This document shows positions 7,542-14,479 of a stretch of DNA of 29,881 nucleotides, piece after piece. The DNA comes from a virus. The stretch lies in the IMG/VR virus record IMGVR_UViG_3300030103_004019, positions 1-29,881 of that record, one strand, 5' to 3'. Under the pieces are notes generated by a model. The model worked only from the letters and a program-made list of their open reading frames with translations, was not told the origin of the DNA and made no database searches. The position numbers and the translations under genes were made by a program. Every line of letters begins with the position of its first letter. Within the stretch, counting starts at the first letter, position 1.

Positions 7542-7753
7542 TGGCTGGTTTTGCATTTGGATCGAGTCAGCCACTCCGCTATGAGTTCACCAATGAGACA
7601 GAGGTGATCATCACTCATGGCCTGGGATATGATCCAATTGTGTATGTCAAATCTGATGGCAAATTGGCCTGGGCTCAAATTGAATATCCAACTTCGACAA
7701 CTGTGCGGGTGCTGTTCCAAAATTCAACCAGCGGTTTCATTTTGATTCGATAA
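7541..7753 (+). CDS. Small beta protein resembling the C-terminal domain of the fibre protein
   Basis: The 70-residue product is a single beta domain: an N-terminal leader (about 1-20), then ITHGLGYDPIVYVKSDGKLA and a strand pair ending in SGFILIR. The ~55-residue domain matches in pattern the last 62 residues of the next protein (LNHGLGQKLVHVSAMDASG ... LDIAVSI): the same HGLG turn, then a strand, a D-x-G turn and a closing strand. It could therefore be a stand-alone copy of a fibre tip domain or a capping protein. The ATG at 7541 is preferred over GTG 7538 because it sits four bases after AGGAGG. Confidence 0.7.
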   Translation: MAGFAFGSSQPLRYEFTNETEVIITHGLGYDPIVYVKSDGKLAWAQIEYPTSTTVRVLFQNSTSGFILIR

Positions 7754-7792
7754 TTTACAAGTGAACCCCTAGTAACTCCCGGAGCAAATACG

Positions 7793-9211
7793 ATGAGATT
7801 TTTTAACCCCTCGGTCAATTTTGATGGTGTCTTGACGATGGATGGCACACCCTCAGCAGCTAATCACTTGATCACCAAATCATTTGCTGAGGCCAACCTG
7901 GTCGCAGGCATTCACGCAGACTCAAGCAATTATGCAGAGCTGGTATCTGTTGGTGGTGTCAAGCAGCTCAAGCTCAAGCCGCTGACAATCACTGATGTTT
8001 CTGTGGACACATCTGCCACCAGTTTGAACAACTGGATCAGCGCTAACTATAGCAATGGAAATGAGAAACAAGAGGGTGACATCATTATCCTCACGGAGAC
8101 CGGAACCACCCGCCCAGAGTCATTTATTCATAACGGTGGAACAGCTGGCACAGCTGCAGACTGGACAGCCATCCAGGGCTCAGATGTTCAGGCTTCAGAG
8201 GTACGTGGATTCCTCAGCGGTGGATCTGGCATCACTTACAACTCAGGCAATGGCCAAATCAGTGCTGACCAAGCTGCCATACGTGGATTTTTCTCAGCTG
8301 ATGCTGGTGGGCTACTGGCTTATGATAGTTCAAACGGTGTATTCAATTTGACAGCTACCACAGTGCAGAATCAGATCACAGTCTCTGGCGGATTGCTTGC
8401 CAAATCAGGTGGAGAACTGAGCTTGACCTCTGGTAATGTTCGTGGGCTGTTTTCAGCTGGTGCCAACCTTGCATATGATTCCTCGACTGGATCTTATAGC
8501 ATTGCAGACTCTGTCATCCGTGGAAAGATTAGCGCCAAATCTGGTGCTTTGATTTCATATGACAATAGCAATGGAGAGATTGATCTCCAAGCATCAACTA
8601 TCCAAAGCCAGATCACAGTGGCTGGTGGATTGCTCAGCAAGTCAGCTGGCCAAATCACTTTGGCATCTGCAGCTGTTCTCGGTGAGTTCTCTGGAACTGG
8701 CTTGATCACCTATGATGATTCAAATGGTGAGATTGGACTAACGGCAGCATCAGTCAGAAACCAGCTCAGTGTCAATGGCTCTGGATTGCTTCAGTATAAT
8801 AACAGCACTGGTCAATTTGATCTCACTGCCACCACAGTACAAAATCAAATCACTGTTGCTGGTGGCCTCCTTGCCAAGTCTGGTGGAGAGATTGCACTCA
8901 GCTCTAGTTCTGTTCGTGGTCAGATCTCAGCATCAAGCCCAGGCGCTGATACTAACCTGTTGGCATACAATGCTGGTGTAGGTGAGCTGTCTGTTTTGCT
9001 GTCTAGCTTCAGAAAGCAATTTGCATCTCAAGCGTTGACTGCTAACACCTTTGCAACCTTGAACCACGGACTCGGTCAGAAGCTGGTCCACGTTTCTGCA
9101 ATGGATGCCAGTGGTAATCTGGTGCAGCTTGAGGTCCAGTATCAAGACACAAATAACGTGAAAGTTAAGTCCGCTGTTGGTGTCACTTTGGACATAGCGG
9201 TCTCAATATAA
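7793..9211 (+). CDS. Repeat-built fibre-like structural protein
   Basis: The 472-residue protein has three parts. Residues 1-130 include GTPSAANHLITKSF, similar to the trimerising entry motif of many phage tail fibres, and a module with EGDIIILTETG and FIHNGG. Residues 137-405 are about ten tandem units of ~26 residues (consensus V-R-G-x-x-S-A-x-x-G-L-L-x-Y-D-S-S-N-G-x-x-x-L-T-A). Residues 411-472 form a small beta domain related to the previous small protein. Similar units occur in structural proteins of aquatic phages, from memory. It probably forms a trimeric fibre or head/tail spike. Its position between scaffold and capsid genes, not with the tail genes, is unusual. It is followed by a strong terminator. 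Confidence 0.8.
   Translation: MRFFNPSVNFDGVLTMDGTPSAANHLITKSFAEANLVAGIHADSSNYAELVSVGGVKQLKLKPLTITDVSVDTSATSLNNWISANYSNGNEKQEGDIIILTETGTTRPESFIHNGGTAGTAADWTAIQGSDVQASEVRGFLSGGSGITYNSGNGQISADQAAIRGFFSADAGGLLAYDSSNGVFNLTATTVQNQITVSGGLLAKSGGELSLTSGNVRGLFSAGANLAYDSSTGSYSIADSVIRGKISAKSGALISYDNSNGEIDLQASTIQSQITVAGGLLSKSAGQITLASAAVLGEFSGTGLITYDDSNGEIGLTAASVRNQLSVNGSGLLQYNNSTGQFDLTATTVQNQITVAGGLLAKSGGEIALSSSSVRGQISASSPGADTNLLAYNAGVGELSVLLSSFRKQFASQALTANTFATLNHGLGQKLVHVSAMDASGNLVQLEVQYQDTNNVKVKSAVGVTLDIAVSI
8201..9007 (+). repeat. Tandem ~26-residue coding repeats in the fibre-like gene
   Basis: About ten consecutive units of roughly 75-85 bp encode alternating YDSSNG-type and LLAKSGGE-type modules. 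At protein level three units (VQNQITVSGGLLAKSGGE, IQSQITVAGGLLSKSAGQ, VQNQITVAGGLLAKSGGE) are near identical, while their DNA has diverged at third positions. This suggests old duplication under protein-level selection rather than recent slippage. Confidence 0.85.
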
Positions 9212-9221
9212 TTTTGAGCTC

Positions 9222-9262
9222 CCTAGTAAACTAGGCCCCTTGGATCTCCAGGGGGCCTTTTT
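9222..9262 (+). terminator. Rho-independent terminator after the fibre-like gene
   Basis: AGGCCCC (9233-9239) pairs with GGGGCCT (9252-9258), with T at 9258-9262. It lies 21 bases after the fibre-like gene stop and would end + strand transcription before the minus-strand gene. A perfect short palindrome CCTAGTAAACTAGG (9222-9235) overlaps its left arm by three bases and could form a competing structure. Confidence 0.8.
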
Positions 9263-9719
9263 ACATGCTCTTTTTTGCTTCTTGATACAGGCTGTGATCT
9301 GGCATCCCGCGCCTGGTGCTTTTGCCACCAGTAATGAAACCATAAACGCGAGCCCGAGCCCATTGGCTTTGAGTGGCCCCAGGTCGATGGCCAACAGCCC
9401 AGGCAGCTTCCCCACGTTCATAGACCTTTTTGATTATGGCTCTGGGTGCTCCAGTCACGCTGGCAGTGGCACTGATAAACCTGGATTTGGTTGATCCACT
9501 CAGTTTCCCAGCTTCTTCGATGATACGATCACGCACACCAGATCGGGTGGCTTTGATTGTGCCAGCGCCTCTGCGCCTGGTCTTTTTTGAGTCACCAGGC
9601 AGCGGCTTGAATCTGTCAGCCTTTTTGCCTTTGATGCGTTTACGTATCTCTGCTTTACGTTTGGCAGCTGTGGACTCACTGAGCCCAGAGGTGTATTTTT
9701 TTGGAACCTTGGCAGCCAT
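9261..9719 (-). CDS. DUF5824-like basic phage protein
   Basis: A strongly basic protein of 152 residues from ATG 9719; an in-frame TTG at 9800 would add a low-complexity KAKEAKAK leader. The N-terminal part reads VPKKYTSGLSES followed by a Lys/Arg-rich region. The C-terminal part has KVYERGEAAWAVGHRPGATQ, SQWARARVYGFITGGKS. This layout (Y-x-x-GLS start; G-x-RP-x-x-T-x-x-x-WA-x-AR near the end) matches my memory of DUF5824 proteins of tailed phages and large algal viruses; function unknown. It stands alone on the minus strand between the fibre-like and capsid genes. The high charge suggests nucleic-acid contact, but this is inference. Confidence 0.75.
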   Translation of the reverse strand: MAAKVPKKYTSGLSESTAAKRKAEIRKRIKGKKADRFKPLPGDSKKTRRRGAGTIKATRSGVRDRIIEEAGKLSGSTKSRFISATASVTGAPRAIIKKVYERGEAAWAVGHRPGATQSQWARARVYGFITGGKSTRRGMPDHSLYQEAKKSM

Positions 9720-9793
9720 TATCTTTTGCCTTTGGTCTTTGGCTTTGGCTTCTTTGGCTTTGGTTGCTTCTTTTTGCTGGTGTAATATTTCAT
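9719..9793 (-). CDS. Possible Lys/Pro-rich leader peptide gene (24 residues)
   Basis: On the minus strand an ATG at 9793 opens a 24-codon frame (MKYYTSKKKQPKPKKPKP, then KTKGKR) whose TAA overlaps the ATG of the DUF5824-like gene as TAATG. The overlap is the same coupling style seen across this genome. The peptide is extremely basic. Against it: no clear ribosome binding site and a low-complexity DNA origin. The same DNA read from TTG 9800 gives a Lys/Ala-rich N-terminal extension of the main gene instead. Confidence 0.3.
   Translation of the reverse strand: MKYYTSKKKQPKPKKPKPKTKGKR
9730..9763. repeat. Hexamer repeat CTTTGG, five copies
   Basis: CTTTGG occurs at 9730, 9737, 9743, 9752 and 9758 (CCAAAG on the coding minus strand). 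It lies just upstream of ATG 9719 and creates the Lys-rich low-complexity peptides in two frames. Such a tract could change length by slippage. Confidence 0.7.
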
Positions 9794-9795
9794 AA

Positions 9796-9825
9796 TTCAA
9801 TCCATTTATGTGTTAAGCTTATACT
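9796..9825 (+). promoter_or_regulatory. Candidate promoter for the capsid operon
   Basis: The ~110 bp between the start of the minus-strand gene and the capsid ATG (9913) must contain divergent promoters if these units are transcribed separately. TATACT (9820-9825) is a good -10 match; the best -35 18 bases upstream, TTCAAT (9796-9801), is poor. The terminator at 9233-9262 upstream implies a need for a new promoter here. Placement is tentative. Confidence 0.3.
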
Positions 9826-9912
9826 GAATCATATCACATAAAATGGTACGGTCGCGCCGGTAATAGCAGAGAGCCATTTATCAATCACACATCAAATCAT
9901 TAGGATTTCAAA

Positions 9913-10845
9913 ATGGCTATTATTACCTCACACAATCTACAAAATGACCTACGCATGGCGCATATGATCTCCCAGGAGATTCGACTATTACTCAACGACA
10001 CTGTGAACCTCCGTAACTCTCCATATATTGACTACGTTGGATCTATCAATGGCATGGGCTCAGACACTATCCGAGTCAGACAGGCAGCTTATGGGCGTGA
10101 CCTGTTTGCTGAGTTCGATGGTGGAACCGAAGCGGATGCAGTGACTCCAACTGCGTTGACTGATGCATCTGTGGATGTTGCTGTCAAGCGCTTGGCTCTG
10201 GCTTACTCAATCACTGACCTGGCATCAATGACTGGACTCGGTGGTGCAAACGAGGTAGACCCATTCCGCTTGGCTCAGGCAATCGCCACTAGCTATGAAG
10301 CAAATTTTGCCAGCTTGACAGCTAGCACAATGGCCAGCTTTAGCAATGCCATCGCAGGTGGAACCACATTGGCAGTTGACGATTTTATGAATGCTTATCA
10401 GCAGCTGCAGAGCGCCAGCTCAAATCGTGGCGTTGATGGTCCATTTGTGGCTCTCCTGCATCCTAAGCAGTTCAATGAACTACAGGACTCAATCCAGTCT
10501 TTGACTGGTGGTGCTTTGGTATTCCAGCCAGCTCTGGGTGCTGACATCATGGGCGCAAAAGGTAAAGGATTCAAAGGCTCATTCTTGGGTGTTGACATTT
10601 ACACCAGCTCATTCATCACTGATGACTCAACCAATTTCAAAGCAGCTATGTGGGGCCCTGGTGCTCTGGGTTATGCAGATGGCTCTCCAGCCATTTCTGG
10701 TGCTGAGACTATGGCAATGGGACCAGTGACTGTTGAGATGGACCGCCAAGCTGACAAAGCAGTCACTCAGGTGATTGGACACGCCTATCTTGGTATGTCT
10801 ATCCTTGAGAATGATCGCGGTGTCCGCATCGAGTCAAACATCTAA
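9913..10845 (+). CDS. Major capsid protein (HK97-fold type)
   Basis: The 310-residue product has the features of a HK97-like coat subunit: a mixed alpha/beta core, a long helix-containing middle (VDPFRLAQAIATSYEANFASLTA), an ALLHPKQFNELQ segment, then GSFLGVDIYTSSFI and the C-terminal AAMWGPGALGYADG and VTVEMDRQADKAVTQVIGHAYLG typical of phage capsid proteins. Codons are biased toward GCT/GGT/CTC types compared with neighbours, fitting very high expression. The ribosome binding site is AGGA about eight bases upstream. A long hairpin follows the gene (10858-10907). Separate protease and decoration proteins were not identified. Confidence 0.88.
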   Translation: MAIITSHNLQNDLRMAHMISQEIRLLLNDTVNLRNSPYIDYVGSINGMGSDTIRVRQAAYGRDLFAEFDGGTEADAVTPTALTDASVDVAVKRLALAYSITDLASMTGLGGANEVDPFRLAQAIATSYEANFASLTASTMASFSNAIAGGTTLAVDDFMNAYQQLQSASSNRGVDGPFVALLHPKQFNELQDSIQSLTGGALVFQPALGADIMGAKGKGFKGSFLGVDIYTSSFITDDSTNFKAAMWGPGALGYADGSPAISGAETMAMGPVTVEMDRQADKAVTQVIGHAYLGMSILENDRGVRIESNI

Positions 10846-10857
10846 TTATGTTCGGTT

Positions 10858-10907
10858 GGTGCCTGGTGGGGCCAGATGGCCTCCCTGGGCCCATCAGTGC
10901 ACCTTTT
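10858..10907 (+). terminator. Large hairpin after the capsid gene, probable (partial) terminator
   Basis: GGTGC (10858-10862) pairs with GCACC (10899-10903). Inside, TGGTGGG pairs with CCCATCA using G-U pairs, and an inner GCC-AGAT-GGC hairpin is possible. TTTT (10904-10907) follows. A leaky terminator here would give more capsid mRNA than downstream connector mRNA, a common phage arrangement. The weak T run makes strength uncertain. Confidence 0.5.
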
Positions 10908-10942
10908 GATAATTGTAATTATAATCTATATAGGAGGCTTTT

Positions 10943-11611
10943 ATGGATTATTCAAACCTCGCCCAGCCCTGGGCACAATCAGAGATCAACACAAACACCC
11001 GGTTGCCAATCACCCGCAACTTTCTATTCTATTACATAGTCCATCAGGGTCATCTGGAGTTCTTTGAGACCGAGATCAAAGTGGGCAAGAAGAAGAAACT
11101 GATTAGCCTATTTATCCCTAGATTCGACTCTGAGCAAATCAGAGCTGGAGTCAACGGTGTCAAGCAGGTCCGTGGAGAGATAGGGGATGCAGGTCCAAGG
11201 CTGGGCCAGCTGCAGCAGGATGGTTATGTGATTCTTGATTTCAATAGGCACGATTATCTCCGGACATATCCAGCAGAGGGGGGGACATTCTACGCTCCCA
11301 AGTGGGCAAAGTTTGAGACAATAGCAGGGAGAGTCATCCGAAGCTTTGATGAAATTGGGTTCCTAAAGTGGAAACTTGAATTGATGCTGTCAGGCCAAGC
11401 CCCAACACCTCACAAAGTGTTCATTGATCTGATGATTAGAGACTTCGAGAAAGTGCCAAAGCGCTGGGCCAACAGAACACATGAGCCGGTGGCCAAAGCA
11501 CAATATGAAAAGCAATCAGCAAAGCTGGAGAGAATGAAAGCCATATTTGCTGAGCTTGAAAACAAAACCATTGAAGAGCAATACCAGGAAATATTAGATG
11601 TCCTCAAGTGA
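10943..11611 (+). CDS. Hypothetical head-module protein
   Basis: A 222-residue protein starting at ATG 10943 with an excellent AGGAGG (10932-10937). The N-terminal half is beta-rich (RNFLFYYIVHQGHLEFFETEI; KKLISLFIPRFD) and the last 60 residues are helical and charged (KAQYEKQSAKLERMKAIFAELENKTIEEQYQEIL), resembling a coiled coil. I do not recognise it. Its place right after the capsid gene and before connector genes suggests a head or head-tail joining role. It overlaps the next gene by 14 bases. Confidence 0.75.
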   Translation: MDYSNLAQPWAQSEINTNTRLPITRNFLFYYIVHQGHLEFFETEIKVGKKKKLISLFIPRFDSEQIRAGVNGVKQVRGEIGDAGPRLGQLQQDGYVILDFNRHDYLRTYPAEGGTFYAPKWAKFETIAGRVIRSFDEIGFLKWKLELMLSGQAPTPHKVFIDLMIRDFEKVPKRWANRTHEPVAKAQYEKQSAKLERMKAIFAELENKTIEEQYQEILDVLK

Positions 11612-12362
11612 TCTGCCATACGCCCCACAAATCAAGATAGTCCAACTGCTGGAGAGAGGCCGGTCACAAGTAGTTGACCTGCCAATATATCGAGATGGGT
11701 CATTGGTAGAACCGGCATCATTTACCTATACACTAAAGAAACCAAACGGTGATGCCATTGTGGATGCTCAGGCGGGCACAGTAGTGGGCTCAATAGCTCA
11801 ATACACAATTAGCGCAGGGCAGTTGGTCTCCACTCTGGAGTTGGGTGAGGGCTACCTGGAGGAATGGGCGGTCACAATCTCAGGGGCTGTATTCCACTTC
11901 AGGAGGATGGCCAGTGTGGTCCTCAGGCGCCTTTATCCAGTGGTCTCTGATGGTGACCTAACTGCCACATATAGCCAGCTGGCTGACCTCAGGCCCAGCT
12001 CACTAAGCAGCTATCAAACCTATATTGATGAGGCCTGGTTCACTATCCTGCAGAGATTGCGCAGAGAGGGAGGGGGCCTTGAGTATCTGGTGATGTCTCC
12101 AGAGGCATTCAGATCAGCACATCAGAACCTCAGCTTGTACTATATTTTTAGAGACTTCCACAGCTCTCTGGGCCAATCTAATGGGCGTTATCTGGATTTA
12201 GCTAATGAGCATTTCAAGCAGTATGGGCACGAGTGGAAAACCATCAACTTTGTGTATGATATTGGGCACGATGGCAAGGCAGAAGACCCAGACAACAGAG
12301 TGAGCAAGCAGCCTATTATTTATCTGTGCAACACTCACCGCTCATCTCATAGGCGATACTGA
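11598..12362 (+). CDS. Putative head-tail connector / adaptor protein
   Basis: A 254-residue protein. Residues 10-115 look like an immunoglobulin-type beta domain (VVDLPIYRDGSLVEPASFTYTL style strands through EEWAVTISGAVFHFRRM). Residues 125-254 are mostly helical (YQTYIDEAWFTILQRLRR) and resemble the helical core of phage head-tail adaptors. Context supports this: it lies between the capsid module and the probable tail terminator, and ends with a TGATG overlap with the next gene. The assignment is by position and pattern only. Confidence 0.55.
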   Translation: MSSSDLPYAPQIKIVQLLERGRSQVVDLPIYRDGSLVEPASFTYTLKKPNGDAIVDAQAGTVVGSIAQYTISAGQLVSTLELGEGYLEEWAVTISGAVFHFRRMASVVLRRLYPVVSDGDLTATYSQLADLRPSSLSSYQTYIDEAWFTILQRLRREGGGLEYLVMSPEAFRSAHQNLSLYYIFRDFHSSLGQSNGRYLDLANEHFKQYGHEWKTINFVYDIGHDGKAEDPDNRVSKQPIIYLCNTHRSSHRRY

Positions 12363-12787
12363 TGCCGATACTCAGCACAATTAGATCACAGGTAGCCACA
12401 AAGGTGCTCACTGTATCCGGGTTCAAGCTCAGCAAGCAAACCCCGGCCTATTTCGGGCGCACACAGGACACCATTGCTCACAAAGGGTTCACTATAGGTA
12501 TAGACAGCACCTCAGCAATGAATGAACGCCAGAGGCGCTCTGTGGGCGTGTATTGCAATAGCACACTGAGAATCATATTTGCTCACCGCTTGAGGCCCTT
12601 GGATGCCTATCCTGTAGACTATGACAACAGCTTGAACACAGAAGAAGAGGTGATAATGGCTGTGCTACAAGACTACAGTGCTCAGCCCTTTCAGATACGT
12701 TATGAGACTACATCCAGAGCTGTCACAGACTCTCAAGAATATGTTATAATAACTTTAGAATTTACAGTCCTACACACAATCAATTAA
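12362..12787 (+). CDS. Putative tail terminator / completion protein
   Basis: A 141-residue protein starting in a TGATG overlap. It has an N-terminal helix (TIRSQVATKVLTVSGF), a central beta region and a C-terminal strand pair (YVIITLEFTVLHTIN) whose shape resembles tail-terminator proteins that cap the tail tube. It sits directly before the major tail protein gene, the normal position. No specific motif confirms it; a minor head-tail joining protein is the main alternative. Confidence 0.55.
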   Translation: MPILSTIRSQVATKVLTVSGFKLSKQTPAYFGRTQDTIAHKGFTIGIDSTSAMNERQRRSVGVYCNSTLRIIFAHRLRPLDAYPVDYDNSLNTEEEVIMAVLQDYSAQPFQIRYETTSRAVTDSQEYVIITLEFTVLHTIN

Positions 12788-12804
12788 TCAAATAGGAGTC
12801 AGCA

Positions 12805-13302
12805 ATGGCCTATTCAGTAGTCCCCAAGGTACGCAGAGATGGCGTGATCGTTCTCAAAGATGGCACCGGCACACCGGTCACTCTCAATGTTGAGTTTGAA
12901 GAGGGCAATATGTCCTTTTCAGAGCCCCTGGCAGCTCAGACAGTAATCAGAGATCGTGGCACGATTCGCACAGTCCGAAAGGGCGATGATGAGCCAATCA
13001 CCGGATCTTTTGCATTCCATTTCCGACAGTTCACCGATGCTTCAAATGCAGGCTCAGTACGTGACTTCATCAGCGGTGTTGGATTCTATGCAGCTAACAT
13101 CAGCACAGGGACAGTTGGATCACCATTTGTTGAGCATTATTGCGTAGACATCCGGTATGAAGCTGAGGGGACTGACTTTGGTGATGACTCTGATCACCAG
13201 GTGACTATGGCCAAATGTGTTTGCTCACTGGATTTCTCTGAGGGAGACCCTAGCCAGTTCACATTGAACTTCACTTGCTATGGCGGAATCACTGCCAGCT
13301 AA
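12805..13302 (+). CDS. Major tail (tube) protein
   Basis: A 165-residue beta-rich protein before the frameshifting chaperone gene and the tape measure, the diagnostic position of the tail tube subunit. Residues 1-60 contain paired strands with a GDDEPITGSFAFHFRQ segment like that seen in tube proteins (the modified property, then a long strand), and the C-terminus ends DPSQFTLNFTCYGGITAS. The ribosome binding site TAGGAG lies eight bases before ATG 12805. Codon choice is similar to the capsid gene, consistent with abundant product. Confidence 0.8.
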   Translation: MAYSVVPKVRRDGVIVLKDGTGTPVTLNVEFEEGNMSFSEPLAAQTVIRDRGTIRTVRKGDDEPITGSFAFHFRQFTDASNAGSVRDFISGVGFYAANISTGTVGSPFVEHYCVDIRYEAEGTDFGDDSDHQVTMAKCVCSLDFSEGDPSQFTLNFTCYGGITAS

Positions 13303-13327
13303 ACCATGAATAGATTAGGGAGGCCCC

Positions 13328-13705
13328 ATGAATCTAGTAGGGATCAATAATGATCAAATTCGCACACCCAATAACCTTGCTATTTGTCTTGATTTTGTGT
13401 CTTGCTGGGGTGCTGAGCCGAACCGGGCTCAACTTGGTAGGTTATGTGCTGGCTCTATTGGTGTATGCTTTGATCATCTGGCTGTTTTGCCTAAGTACAA
13501 ATCAAAAGATGGTAACCCTTTGGAGTACGGTGGCAAAGTTCTGGAGAGGCTACTTGGTAACGGCTTTACACCTGGTAAGATCTATGAGCTTGGCGCCACT
13601 TGTCTGTTTGAAATGGCCAAGGCAATTCCTACAGAGGCAGAGGTTGAAAGTACTGCTGATTTTTTGTCCACACCACCCCAGGGAAGATCAGAAGACTCGG
13701 TCTGA
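13328..13705 (+). CDS. Tail assembly chaperone, short form (gpG-like)
   Basis: A 125-residue protein between tail tube and tape measure genes, the place of lambda gpG-type chaperones that coat the tape measure during tail assembly. The ribosome binding site GGGAGG is well placed before ATG 13328. Near its end the codons GAT TTT TTG contain the heptamer T TTT TTG (13660-13666), and the -1 frame is open from exactly that point to 13905. Most ribosomes should stop at TGA 13703-13705 and make this form; a minority should make a 192-residue fusion. Confidence 0.85.
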   Translation: MNLVGINNDQIRTPNNLAICLDFVSCWGAEPNRAQLGRLCAGSIGVCFDHLAVLPKYKSKDGNPLEYGGKVLERLLGNGFTPGKIYELGATCLFEMAKAIPTEAEVESTADFLSTPPQGRSEDSV

Positions 13706-13722
13706 TAATCAGCCTGAGGTGG
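13660..13722 (+). promoter_or_regulatory. Programmed -1 ribosomal frameshift signal
   Basis: The slippery heptamer T TTT TTG (13660-13666) is followed after six bases by a stem: CCACCCCAGG (13673-13682) with CCTGAGGTGG (13713-13722), nine of ten pairs matched. Within its loop ATCAGA (13687-13692) can pair with TCTGAT (13701-13706). Heptamer, spacer length and downstream stem fit the classical -1 frameshift layout. Confidence 0.85.
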
Positions 13723-13905
13723 AATAAAGATCCCTGGTGGTTTGAGACATTGACCACAGAGCAAAAGGTGGAGTTGATAGCAGAGCATAGGCTGGCAATG
13801 GAATCAACAGAGCAATCAGAGCAGCGCAAAGAGCGGATAAAAAATGCTAAAATCAATGCAATGATTGCAGAGTGGAAAAATGATAGTCAAAGCCGGCAAA
13901 AGTAG
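13660..13905 (+). CDS. Tail assembly chaperone, -1 frameshift extension (gpGT-like)
   Basis: The -1 frame relative to the short chaperone opens at 13660, right after a TGA at 13657-13659, and runs to TAG 13903-13905. If ribosomes slip at TTTTTTG, 113 residues of the short form are joined to 79 new residues (192 in all). The extension holds KDPWWFETLTTEQKVELIAE and a very charged helical tail, the same W-x-x-DP-x-W-F ... EHRLA pattern seen in the T domains of siphovirus chaperones. It lacks a well-placed start of its own, so it is best explained as a frameshift product that recruits tube subunits. Confidence 0.85.
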   Translation, partial: FFVHTTPGKIRRLGLIISLRWNKDPWWFETLTTEQKVELIAEHRLAMESTEQSEQRKERIKNAKINAMIAEWKNDSQSRQK

Positions 13906-14476
13906 TGTGGAATTTGACTCAGATCCAACTGAGTTTTTCACCTCATTTCTGCAGCGAATAGCACCAGAAACAGCCAAGGTACTAGAAGAGACTACCAGAG
14001 AGATTGAAATGGAGGCTAAAAAGAATTGGCCAGTCAATCAATCAACCAAGAATGAGGACAGGGTGCTGGCTCTCAGAGAGCAGAGAGACAGACTCAGGGC
14101 TCAGGGCTACAGTGATAACCGGGCCCGGGTGGCGGCCAGAGATATGCTCGAGCGGGGAACATTGGACATGAGCCTGGCACAGACTGAGCGCAGAGAGCAG
14201 CCAGAATCCAAACGGCCTCATAGTGCTGATATGTTTCGCAGGACACTAGTTATCCAGCGCAATGGAACAGTTGTGGCCAGTGTGGTCAATGATGCTCCCT
14301 ATGCCTGGGCTATCAAGATGGGTATGGACTCACGTACCGCATCAGGGAGCCCGATCATTCTGCCTCTGGGTGTTCGCATCTCAAATGAACTAATATGGAA
14401 ACCAGCAAAGAAAAAAACCAAACCAGTGGCCAATGTGATTGCTGATGAAATAACAAAACTGATTGATAAGGGTTGA
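13880..14476 (+). CDS. HK97 gp10-like minor tail/neck protein
   Basis: A 198-residue protein from ATG 13880 (TTG 13865 would add five residues), overlapping the chaperone extension by 26 bases. Helical N-terminal half (ETAKVLEETTREIEMEAKKN) with WPV, a charged middle, then MFRRTLVIQRNGTVVASVVNDAPYAWAIKMG, a strand-turn-strand pattern that resembles the core of HK97 gp10-type tail completion proteins (N-D-A-P-Y-A being the recognisable part). Such genes usually precede the major tail protein; here it lies between chaperones and tape measure, which lowers certainty. Confidence 0.55.
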   Translation: MIVKAGKSSVEFDSDPTEFFTSFLQRIAPETAKVLEETTREIEMEAKKNWPVNQSTKNEDRVLALREQRDRLRAQGYSDNRARVAARDMLERGTLDMSLAQTERREQPESKRPHSADMFRRTLVIQRNGTVVASVVNDAPYAWAIKMGMDSRTASGSPIILPLGVRISNELIWKPAKKKTKPVANVIADEITKLIDKG

Positions 14477-14479
14477 AAA

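Noticed and set aside
9430-9795. 121-codon + strand frame opposite the DUF5824-like gene
   Set aside because: The minus-strand product has recognisable family motifs; the + strand frame has neither motifs nor a binding site.
13350-13727. 125-codon hydrophobic frame overlapping the tail chaperone
   Set aside because: The hydrophobic product is a frame shadow of the chaperone; the -1 frame from 13660 explains the locus far better.
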